Below, one piece after another: positions 57,490 to 64,000 of a stretch of DNA of 64,000 nt (position 1 is its first letter; each line of letters opens with the position of its first letter). The DNA is from Mesorhizobium sp. B4-1-3. GTDB lineage: Bacteria > Pseudomonadota > Alphaproteobacteria > Rhizobiales > Rhizobiaceae. The notes beneath the pieces are model-generated. The model was not told the DNA's origin, made no database searches, and worked only from the letters and a program-made list of their open reading frames with translations. Made by a program: the position numbers and the translations under genes. The DNA lies in the NCBI RefSeq assembly GCF_006439355.1, contig NZ_VFTG01000006.1, positions 1 through 64,000 of the forward strand, in the 5' to 3' direction.

Positions 57490-58940
57490 GCGGCGCGCTC
57501 CTTCAGCGCATCGCGCACTTCCTCATGGTCGGAGAAGTGGAAGGTTTCACTGCCGATGGTCTGGCCTTCCTCATGCCCCTTGCCGGCGACGATCAGCGTG
57601 TCGCCGGCGCGCAGCATCGCCACCGCCTCGTGGATTGCCTTGCGGCGGTCGCCGATCTCGATGGCGCCGGGCGCTGCGGCAAGAATCGCCGCCCGGATGG
57701 TTTCGGGCACCTCGCTGCGCGGATTGTCGTCGGTGACGATGACGATGTCGGCGAGCCGGGTCGCGATCTCGCCCATGATCGGCCTTTTTCCCCGATCGCG
57801 GTCGCCGCCGCAGCCGAACACCACGACGACGCGGCCCGTGGTGAAAGGCCGGACCGAGGTCAGCACGTTTTCCAGCGCATCGGGCTTGTGGGCATAGTCG
57901 ACATAAACGGGAGCGCCGGCGGCTGTGGTGCCGACGAGGTCGAGCCGGCCAGGCGCCCCCTTCAATTTCTCCAATGCCGCCAAGGCCTTGGCCGCGGGCG
58001 TTCCAGTTGCGATGGCAAGGCCTGCCGAGACCAGCGCGTTGGCGATCTGGAAATCGCCTGCCAAAGGCAGGTCGATCTCGTGCAGCACGCCGTCAGCCAT
58101 GATTTCGGCGCGCTGGCGATGGCGCTCATGCTCGACCCGCTTGAGCGTCAGGAAATCGCCATGGCGCCCGACGGTAAGCACTTTCAGCCCCGCCGCCTTC
58201 GCGGCCTTGATGGTCGGCTCCGACCACGGATCGTCGGCAAAGACGATCGCGGGCGCGCCCTTCGGCAGCAGCGTGTCGAACAGACGCAGCTTGGCGCGGT
58301 GATAATCCTCGACCGTCGGATGATAATCCATGTGGTCGCGGCCGAGATTGGTGAAGGCTCCGGCTGAGAGCTTCACGCCGTCGAGGCGGCGCTGGTCGAG
58401 GCCGTGGCTCGAGGCTTCCATCGAGGCGTGGGTGACGCCGGCATCCGCCAGTTCCTTGAGCAATCGGTGCAGCGCCACCGGATCGGGCGTCGTCAGCGAG
58501 CCATATTCGTTGCGGCCGGGCGCCACGACACCGGTCGTGCCGATCGAGGCGGCGGCAAAACCCGCCTGCTCCCAGATCTGGCGGGTGAAGGCGGCGACGG
58601 ATGTCTTGCCGGCGGTGCCGGTGACGGCGACCATGGTTTCCGGCTGGCGGCCGAAGAAGCGCGCCGCGCTGAGCGCCAGCGCCAGGCGCGGATCATCGAC
58701 GGCGAGAACCGGGATCGATATGCCGGAGACGGTCGTGCCCTTGCCGGTGACGATCGCAGCGGCGCCGCGGCTTGCGGCGTCGGCCGCAAAGACCGAGCCG
58801 TCGGCCTTGCTGCCGGCAAGCGCGAAGAAGACGACGCCGGTCTTGACCGCGCGGGAATCGGAGGAAAGTCCGGTCACCTCCAGATCGGGGAAAGCTGTTC
58901 CCTCGACAGGCAGGATACCGGCTAGATCTTTTAGATGCAT
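57486..58940 (-). CDS. murE: UDP-MurNAc-dipeptide--meso-diaminopimelate ligase
   Basis: A 484-residue Mur ligase. The P-loop GTAGKTS is at 108-114. TDDNPRSE carries the DNPR motif that selects meso-diaminopimelate, as expected for a Gram-negative wall. [16 protein letters not shown] is the Mur core, and [16 protein letters not shown] is typical. ATG 58940 is the family start; the frame upstream to 58991 is not supported. It follows ftsI by 54 bases. Confidence 0.97.
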   Translation of the reverse strand: MHLKDLAGILPVEGTAFPDLEVTGLSSDSRAVKTGVVFFALAGSKADGSVFAADAASRGAAAIVTGKGTTVSGISIPVLAVDDPRLALALSAARFFGRQPETMVAVTGTAGKTSVAAFTRQIWEQAGFAAASIGTTGVVAPGRNEYGSLTTPDPVALHRLLKELADAGVTHASMEASSHGLDQRRLDGVKLSAGAFTNLGRDHMDYHPTVEDYHRAKLRLFDTLLPKGAPAIVFADDPWSEPTIKAAKAAGLKVLTVGRHGDFLTLKRVEHERHRQRAEIMADGVLHEIDLPLAGDFQIANALVSAGLAIATGTPAAKALAALEKLKGAPGRLDLVGTTAAGAPVYVDYAHKPDALENVLTSVRPFTTGRVVVVFGCGGDRDRGKRPIMGEIATRLADIVIVTDDNPRSEVPETIRAAILAAAPGAIEIGDRRKAIHEAVAMLRAGDTLIVAGKGHEEGQTIGSETFHFSDHEEVRDALKERAA

Positions 58941-58994
58941 TGAGTCCCGTTCACCGCAACAAAATAGCGCGCAGTTGCCGGCGCGCCCCAAGAA

Positions 58995-60719
58995 TCACTG
59001 ATAGGAAACCAGCGTTGCACCATTTTCATGGCTGAAATCTGGCTTCACGCCAAGCATGGCCGCTGAGCGCCTGATGATATTGCCGGCCATAACCCCCGCA
59101 TTGTTGGCGGCGACGTCCGTCATCCCGGGTTTTTCCGGATGCGGAGCGTCGGCGATCGTGAACACCAGGAATTGCGGATCGTCCATCGGAAAGGCGGCGA
59201 CGAAGGTGTTGAAATTCAACTCCTTGGAGTAACGACCGTTGATGACCTTCTCGGCCGTTCCGGTCTTTCCGCCGACCCGGTAGCCCGGGGCCCGAGCGTT
59301 TCTGGCCGAGCCCTTCTCGGCGTTGAGCGTATAGAGGTAGCGCATGCCTTCGACCGTCTTGTCGGTGACCACTCTCTTGGCCACCGCCACGGCCTCCTCC
59401 TCGCTGCGGACCAGGAATGTCGGCTCGATCAGATAACCCTGCATCAGCGCCGCGCAGCCGACAGCGGCCTGCAGAGGCGTCGTCGACACGCCGTGGCCGA
59501 ACGCAATGGTGAACGAGTTGACCTGTTTCCAGACCTTGGGTTCAGTCGGGCGCGCGACCTCCGGCAATTCGGTCTGCATCCTGTCCAGGATGCCGAGGCG
59601 GTGCAGGAATTCGCGGTGCCCCTCGATGCCGACCAGCTCAGCCTCCCTGGCCGACCCGATATTGGACGAATAAAGGAACACCTCCGGCAAGGACAACACG
59701 CGGTTCTTGCCGTGGAAATCGTGGATGGCCTGATGGCCGACCCGGATCGGATGCGACGCGTCGAAGCGGCTGTTCATCGTCGCCTTGCCGGAATCGAGCG
59801 CCATGGCCGAGGTGAAGCTCTTGAAGGTCGAGCCCATCTCGTAGAGACCGGCCGACATGCGGTTCAGCCGGTCTTTTTCCTGTGCGTTGTACGGATTGTT
59901 CGGGTCGAAGTCCGGCACCGAGGCCATGGCCATCACTTCGCCAGTCTTGATGTTCAGCACGACCGCGCCGGCGCCCAGCGCGCGATAGCGCTCCAGGCCG
60001 GCGGCGATCTCGTCGCGCACCACATGCTGGACGCGCAGATCGATCGAAAGCTTGACCGGCTTGAGATCCTTGGCCACGGCCAGACCCGACGCCTGCAGGT
60101 CGCTCAACCCCTGCTCGTCGATATACTTCTCCATGCCGGAGATGCCCTGGTTATCGATGTTGGTCAGGCCGACGATATAGGACGAGGTCTCGCCGCTCGG
60201 ATAGAAGCGCCGCTTCTCGGTGCGAAAGCCGAGGCCGGGAATGCCGAGCGCCAGGATGTCGGCCTGCTGTTTCGGCGTCAGTTGGCGCTGCAGCCAGACG
60301 AAGCCGGCGCCGCTCTTGAGCTTGCGGTAGGTCTGCTCGTAGTCGATCTCCGGCAGCACGGTCGACAATTTCTCGATGGCTTCGTCGGCGTCAACGATGC
60401 GGCGCGGCTCGGCAAACAGCGATGCCGTCTTGATGTCGGTCGCCAGCACCTCGCCGTTGCGGTCAACGATATCCGGACGCGATGCCGTGACCCGGCTCTC
60501 CGGACCGCCCGAAAGATCCGGGTCCTGCATGCCGAGATAGACGAGCCTGCCGGCAATGGTCGAATAGATCGTAAAGAACACCGCCATGGTCATGACGATG
60601 CGCGTCCTTGCCTTGCCGCCTGTCGCCTTGCGGGCGGCATCGACGACGATCGAGCCGTCTTCGGCCCGCTTCTTCCGGCGCTTCAGCAGGTCACCGATCC
60701 TTGGAAGCCTGCTGATCAT
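58995..60719 (-). CDS. ftsI: Division-specific transpeptidase FtsI (PBP3)
   Basis: A 574-residue class B penicillin-binding protein. One membrane helix lies at about 40-60. The active-site serine is Ser297 in STFK, SSN is at 351-353 and KTGT at 485-488. RPDIVDRNGEVLATDI is the class B N-terminal motif. It crosslinks septal peptidoglycan with FtsW. Its start overlaps the ftsL stop by four bases. Confidence 0.97.
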   Translation of the reverse strand: MISRLPRIGDLLKRRKKRAEDGSIVVDAARKATGGKARTRIVMTMAVFFTIYSTIAGRLVYLGMQDPDLSGGPESRVTASRPDIVDRNGEVLATDIKTASLFAEPRRIVDADEAIEKLSTVLPEIDYEQTYRKLKSGAGFVWLQRQLTPKQQADILALGIPGLGFRTEKRRFYPSGETSSYIVGLTNIDNQGISGMEKYIDEQGLSDLQASGLAVAKDLKPVKLSIDLRVQHVVRDEIAAGLERYRALGAGAVVLNIKTGEVMAMASVPDFDPNNPYNAQEKDRLNRMSAGLYEMGSTFKSFTSAMALDSGKATMNSRFDASHPIRVGHQAIHDFHGKNRVLSLPEVFLYSSNIGSAREAELVGIEGHREFLHRLGILDRMQTELPEVARPTEPKVWKQVNSFTIAFGHGVSTTPLQAAVGCAALMQGYLIEPTFLVRSEEEAVAVAKRVVTDKTVEGMRYLYTLNAEKGSARNARAPGYRVGGKTGTAEKVINGRYSKELNFNTFVAAFPMDDPQFLVFTIADAPHPEKPGMTDVAANNAGVMAGNIIRRSAAMLGVKPDFSHENGATLVSYQ

Positions 60720-61111
60720 CGAACGGTGCTCCCGGTGACCACTGGATCCTCGCCGTCCGCTGGCTCCTTCCCCGAATTGTCGGCCATGCCGCCAAGCCGC
60801 TGCGAGGAGAGGTCCTCGATGGTCACGGGTTTCACGGGAATGTCGTCGAGGCTGCCTATCTGGTGGGCGTTGACCGGCTCGAGTCCGAGCTGGCTCTTAT
60901 AGACATCGGCAAGCTTCTGCAGCCGCGACGGCTGCGTGAGCAGGCTCCAGTCCGCCTTGAGGAGATCGATCGTTTCCTCCTCGTAGTGGATCTGCGCCTG
61001 GATTTTCTGCACCGCCGCCAGTTGCTCTTCGGCTTCCCGCTTCGTCTTGTAGGTCAGGGCCGCGGCCGAGACCATGACGGCGATCAGGACTATGTCGCTG
61101 GTACGAAACAC
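60716..61111 (-). CDS. ftsL: Cell division protein FtsL
   Basis: A 131-residue bitopic divisome protein. A short leader and one helix (SDIVLIAVMVSAAALTY) are followed by a periplasmic coiled coil (KREAEEQLAAVQKIQAQIHYEEETIDLLKADWSLLTQPSRLQKLA). The start is taken as GTG 61111, with AGGTGA upstream and only four bases after the rsmH stop; the frame is open further but overlaps rsmH. Confidence 0.9.
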   Translation of the reverse strand: MFRTSDIVLIAVMVSAAALTYKTKREAEEQLAAVQKIQAQIHYEEETIDLLKADWSLLTQPSRLQKLADVYKSQLGLEPVNAHQIGSLDDIPVKPVTIEDLSSQRLGGMADNSGKEPADGEDPVVTGSTVR

Positions 61112-61115
61112 GTGC

Positions 61116-62132
61116 TCACCTCTCCCCCGGCCGCTCGACGGCGGGAAGCTTTGGAAGGCCGAAAATCGAAAAATCGTCGGGGCGCGCCGGCGCATCGGTG
61201 CGGATCGCCGCGCGCAGCCTGGCCGAACGCGCGCGCGGGTTGGCGTCCAGCTCGGCCTCTCCCGGCGTCACGCCGCCGCCTGCCTTGCGGAAAGTCGCGA
61301 CGCGCGCCGGCGCATCAGGCATATGCCGAGAGCCGCCGGCAACTTCGGAACGGTCGGCGATGAAGCGCTTGACGATGCGGTCCTCCAGGGAATGGAATGT
61401 CACCACGGCAAGCCGACCGCCGGGTTTCAGCACATGCTCGGCAGCCAGCAGCGCCCTTGCCAGTTCGCCAAGCTCGTCATTGACGAAGATGCGCAGCGCC
61501 TGGAAGACGCGCGTGGCCGGATGGATCTTGTCCTTCGGCCCGCGTCCGATATGCGTCTGGATGGCGTCGGCGAGATCGAGCGTGCGCTCGAAAGGCTTCT
61601 TCTCGCGCCGGCTCTCGATCATGCGCGCAATGCGCCCGGCGTGACGTTCCTCGCCGAGAAAGCCGAAGATGCGGGCAAGGTCGCCCGTCTTGAAGGTATT
61701 GACGACGTCGGCCGCGGAGAGACCCGCCTGCGCCATGCGCATATCGAGCGGCCCGTCGGCGCGAAAGGAAAAACCGCGCTCGGCCTGGTCGAGTTGCATG
61801 GACGAGACGCCGATGTCGAGCACGACGCCGTCGGCGCTTTCGACATGCTCGTCCAGCGTCGAGAACGGCGCCTGGACCAGCCTCAGCCGGCCACCGGCCT
61901 GCTCCTCGAGCGCCCTGCCTGCCGCGATCGCGTCCGGATCGCGGTCGATGGCGACGACTGAAGCGCTGCGAGCGAGAATGGCGCTGGTGTAGCCGCCGGC
62001 GCCGAATGTCCCGTCGATGATAGTGTCGCCCGCTTTCGGCGCGAGTGCCTCGATCACCTCGGCAAGGAGGACCGGAATGTGACGGGCCAGTCCGCCATCG
62101 GCGTGAGGGTCATCGCCGTGGCCAGCCATCAT
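61116..62132 (-). CDS. rsmH: 16S rRNA (cytosine1402-N4)-methyltransferase
   Basis: A 338-residue SAM methyltransferase (MraW). [55 protein letters not shown] and [14 protein letters not shown] are the family hallmarks. ATG 62132 gives a four-base overlap with mraZ. The frame is open upstream to 62774, but that overlaps mraZ and its promoter. Confidence 0.97.
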   Translation of the reverse strand: MMAGHGDDPHADGGLARHIPVLLAEVIEALAPKAGDTIIDGTFGAGGYTSAILARSASVVAIDRDPDAIAAGRALEEQAGGRLRLVQAPFSTLDEHVESADGVVLDIGVSSMQLDQAERGFSFRADGPLDMRMAQAGLSAADVVNTFKTGDLARIFGFLGEERHAGRIARMIESRREKKPFERTLDLADAIQTHIGRGPKDKIHPATRVFQALRIFVNDELGELARALLAAEHVLKPGGRLAVVTFHSLEDRIVKRFIADRSEVAGGSRHMPDAPARVATFRKAGGGVTPGEAELDANPRARSARLRAAIRTDAPARPDDFSIFGLPKLPAVERPGER

Positions 62133-62587
62133 TCCGATCGCTCCCCGGGCTTCGTCCCCTGCCGAAGCTGCAAAAGCCTGGCCCGCGCCTGCGCCCCATA
62201 GGCGGCAAGCCGCCCCGGCTCCCAGACTTGAAAGAAATTGCCGCGGCCGACAAAGGCCACCTCGTTCGAGATGCCCGTATGCTCGCGGATGAAATCGGTC
62301 ATGGTGATGCGGCCGTCCTGGTCCAATTTCAGAAACGTGCCGTCGCCATGGCAGAAGAACGACATGTCGTCCGCCGTCTGCAGGAACGGGTCCTCCAGCG
62401 CGATCCGCTGCTCGTACCGGTCGAGCAGATCGAGGCCGCCCACATCCATGGCCGGCAGGTCCAGGCAGCGCAGCGCGTAAAGTTCCGAATAGCCGCGCTT
62501 CTGCACCACGGCGCGGAAATGCGCCGGAACGGACACCCGCCCCTTCGCATCGATCCTGTTCACCGCGTTTGACAGAAATCGGTCCAA
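62129..62587 (-). CDS. mraZ: Transcriptional regulator MraZ
   Basis: A 152-residue AbrB-like regulator and first gene of the dcw cluster. Two D-x-x-G-R motifs, [13 protein letters not shown] (13-25) and [14 protein letters not shown] in the second half, form the two swapped-hairpin domains. In E. coli MraZ represses its own promoter through direct repeats. The start is TTG 62587, since a stop codon lies two codons upstream and no ATG is in frame. Candidate MraZ boxes lie at 62764-62798. Confidence 0.95.
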   Translation of the reverse strand: MDRFLSNAVNRIDAKGRVSVPAHFRAVVQKRGYSELYALRCLDLPAMDVGGLDLLDRYEQRIALEDPFLQTADDMSFFCHGDGTFLKLDQDGRITMTDFIREHTGISNEVAFVGRGNFFQVWEPGRLAAYGAQARARLLQLRQGTKPGERSE

Positions 62588-62763
62588 TGAACGCTACAGC
62601 CGCTTCCGCCGCCGTACCCCTTCCCATGTTGTTCTCCGCGCCCCCGCCGTGCTTGCGGCAAATCGCTTCATTCACCGGGGAGAAAACGGGCAAACGCGCA
62701 GCCGCCTCGGCTGCCCGATTGGCGTACGCTTCACCCTGACGCGGAACGAAAGCTTGATCTGAA
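62588..62763 (-). promoter_or_regulatory. mraZ 5' leader
   Basis: The 176-base leader between the predicted promoter and the TTG start holds no gene. Just upstream of the start is GGAAGCGG, a weak and rather distant ribosome site, which fits low MraZ translation. No strong hairpin was seen. Confidence 0.5.
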
Positions 62764-62798
62764 TGGGATATCATGGGGTACTTTGGGCGTCAACGGGA
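62764..62798 (-). promoter_or_regulatory. mraZ promoter with overlapping MraZ-box repeats
   Basis: On the plus strand TGGGA (62764), TGGGG (62774), TGGGC (62784) and CGGGA (62794) are spaced exactly 10 bp, i.e. pentamers separated by 5 bases. This is the TGGGN-N5 pattern reported for E. coli MraZ sites. On the minus strand TTGACG (complement of 62788-62793) and TATCCC (complement of 62765-62770) are 17 bases apart, a good -35/-10 pair. The repeats thus cover the promoter and suit autorepression of the whole cluster. Confidence 0.75.
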
Positions 62799-62981
62799 AC
62801 AGACATCACAAACATGCGTCCCACAACCAGAAAGCGCAGGCTGAAGGCGCGTCTCGTTTTATCCTCTATTAAGCCTAACGAAGCGTTTAGAGCCTCTGGC
62901 CCAAAAAGACGCAGCTTGCTGCGGACGGCCGGCGCGCATAGCGTCGGTTGAAGTTTTCTGCCCCGATCGAGGATCGAATTG
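62799..62981 (+). other. Upstream region of the PLP-lyase gene
   Basis: These 183 bases separate the mraZ promoter from the divergent lyase gene and should hold the lyase promoter. A 62-codon open frame crosses the region but overlaps the promoter and lacks a ribosome site, so it is not called. Nothing else distinctive is seen. Confidence 0.4.
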
Positions 62982-64000
62982 ATGTCCGACACTGCGAAGT
63001 CACGCGCCGCGACGCTTACCCATTTGCGCAGCGCCGGTTTCGCCAAGGGCGATCCCATCCCCTTGCCGCTGACCATGGCCTCCATCTTCCACGCGCCGGG
63101 CGACGCGACCGGCTTCGATCAATATGGCCGCTTCAGCAACCCGACCTGGCATGCCGTGGAGCATGCGCTCGGCCATCTGGAAGACGCGCAATGCGTTGCC
63201 TTCCCGTCGGGAATGGCGGCGATTTCCGCCGCTTTCTTCGCGCTCGTCAAATCGGGCGACAGCATCCTGTTGCCGTCGGACGGCTATCACACGACGCGGG
63301 CTCTGGCCGAGCGTTTCCTGAAACCGCTCGGCGTCGCCTATGAGGTGAGGCCGACGGCAAGCATGCTCGATGGCGGCTTCGCCGGCTACCGGGCGGTCTT
63401 CGTCGAAAGTCCGTCGAACCCGCGGCTCGACATCTGCGACATCACCGCCGTCGCCGAGGCCGTCCATGCGCAAGGAGGGCTCCTGATCGTCGACAACACG
63501 ACGATGACGCCCTTCGGCCAGCGCCCGCTGGATCTCGGCGCCGACATCGTGGTCTCGGCCGACACCAAGGCGATCAACGGCCATTCGGACGTGCTCTTTG
63601 GCCATGTCGCCAGCCGTGATCCCGACATTGTCGCCAGGGTGAAGGATTGGCGCGAGACGGCCGGCGGTATCCCCGGTCCGTTCGAAGCGTGGCTCGTGCA
63701 TCGCGGCCTCGAGACGCTCGAAGTGCGCTTCGACCGCATGTGCTCGTCGGCCGAGACCATCGCGCGACGCTTGAAGGACCATCGCGCCGTCAGCGGCTTG
63801 CGCTTTCCCGGGCTCGAGGGCGACGCCTCGCACAATCTGGCGCGCGCCCAGATGGATCGCTTCGGCTTTTTGATCTCGTTCGAGCTGGCTTCGGAACAGA
63901 AGGCCGAGGCGTTCATCGACAATTGCGCGCTGATTGAATCGGCAACCTCATTCGGCGGCGTGCACACGTCGGCCGAGCGGCGCTCGAAACGCGGCGACGC
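62982..64000 (+). CDS. Cystathionine gamma-lyase-type PLP enzyme (3' end outside window)
   Basis: At least 339 residues of a Cys/Met-metabolism PLP enzyme. The PLP lysine is Lys196 in SADTKAINGHSD. QYGRFSNPTWHAVEHAL, AFPSGMAAISAAFFALVKSGD, ESPSNPRLDICDI and LLIVDNTTMTPFGQRPL are family motifs. GAGGATCG precedes ATG 62982. It could cleave or form cystathionine or a related thioether; the metB/metC/cgl distinction cannot be made. It runs off the right edge with no stop seen, so it is cut, not truncated. Confidence 0.9.
   Translation, partial: MSDTAKSRAATLTHLRSAGFAKGDPIPLPLTMASIFHAPGDATGFDQYGRFSNPTWHAVEHALGHLEDAQCVAFPSGMAAISAAFFALVKSGDSILLPSDGYHTTRALAERFLKPLGVAYEVRPTASMLDGGFAGYRAVFVESPSNPRLDICDITAVAEAVHAQGGLLIVDNTTMTPFGQRPLDLGADIVVSADTKAINGHSDVLFGHVASRDPDIVARVKDWRETAGGIPGPFEAWLVHRGLETLEVRFDRMCSSAETIARRLKDHRAVSGLRFPGLEGDASHNLARAQMDRFGFLISFELASEQKAEAFIDNCALIESATSFGGVHTSAERRSKRGD

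Noticed and set aside
54475..57897. 1140-codon plus-strand open frame antisense to murD, mraY and murF
   Set aside because: It lies opposite well-defined enzymes with complete motifs; GC-rich third positions keep the opposite frame open. Its product is low-complexity Arg/Asp/His text with no domain.
61116..62774. 552-residue version of rsmH
   Set aside because: It would cover mraZ and the dcw promoter in another frame; the ATG at 62132 gives the standard coupled start.
62763..62951. 62-codon plus-strand frame upstream of the PLP-lyase gene
   Set aside because: It starts inside the mraZ box array and has no ribosome site.

Overview
The window looks like chromosome of an alphaproteobacterium of the order Hyphomicrobiales (Rhizobiales), most likely a Mesorhizobium or close Phyllobacteriaceae relative. 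The grounds are: GC-rich coding sequence throughout; a division and cell-wall (dcw) cluster that runs on into lpxC, bamD, recN and ligA; a long-linker FtsZ; and several roughly 100-bp intergenic elements made of two palindromes, the architecture of the rhizobial intergenic mosaic elements (RIME). The genus is an inference. No rRNA, tRNA, CRISPR array or prophage was seen.

Left part (1-31 kb): metabolic and envelope genes in short units. These are a possible transposase tail, an AsmA-like protein with a TolA-like tail, a DyP peroxidase, a D-lactate-dehydrogenase-type flavoenzyme, a thioesterase, an Lrp regulator divergent from a RhtA-like exporter, a dienelactone hydrolase, a membrane PQQ glucose dehydrogenase, a TPR-LuxR regulator followed by a flavin monooxygenase, UvrD helicase, a phytase-like esterase, MATE and MFS transporters, a TMEM175-like channel, an SDR, an iron-permease-like protein, a predicted outer-membrane barrel, a small secreted Asn/Gly-rich protein, a hexapeptide acetyltransferase, CreA, a cytochrome b and a SCO protein.

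Middle (31-39 kb): prmA, an aminopeptidase P, one strikingly AT-rich orphan gene (34093-35046), azlCD, a DUF2461 gene and ligA. Most of the intergenic mosaic elements with both palindromes intact lie in the left and middle parts.

Right part (39.5-62.6 kb, all on the minus strand): an essentially complete dcw cluster in transcription order mraZ, rsmH, ftsL, ftsI, murE, murF, mraY, murD, ftsW, murG, murC, murB, ddl, ftsQ, ftsA, ftsZ, then lpxC, bamD, recN, ligA and the DUF2461 gene. Many junctions overlap by 1-4 bases. The mraZ promoter region carries four pentamers spaced exactly 10 bp that match the MraZ-box pattern and overlap a good -35/-10 pair. A strong intrinsic terminator follows ftsZ. 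Several genes use GTG or TTG starts. A PLP-dependent cystathionine lyase-type gene runs off the right edge on the plus strand.

No large undescribed defence or biosynthetic system is visible. The best leads are the AT-rich orphan, the mosaic elements whose stems covary, the in-frame palindromic insert in UvrD, the small repeat secreted protein with its palindrome, and the structured leaders around lpxC and ddl.
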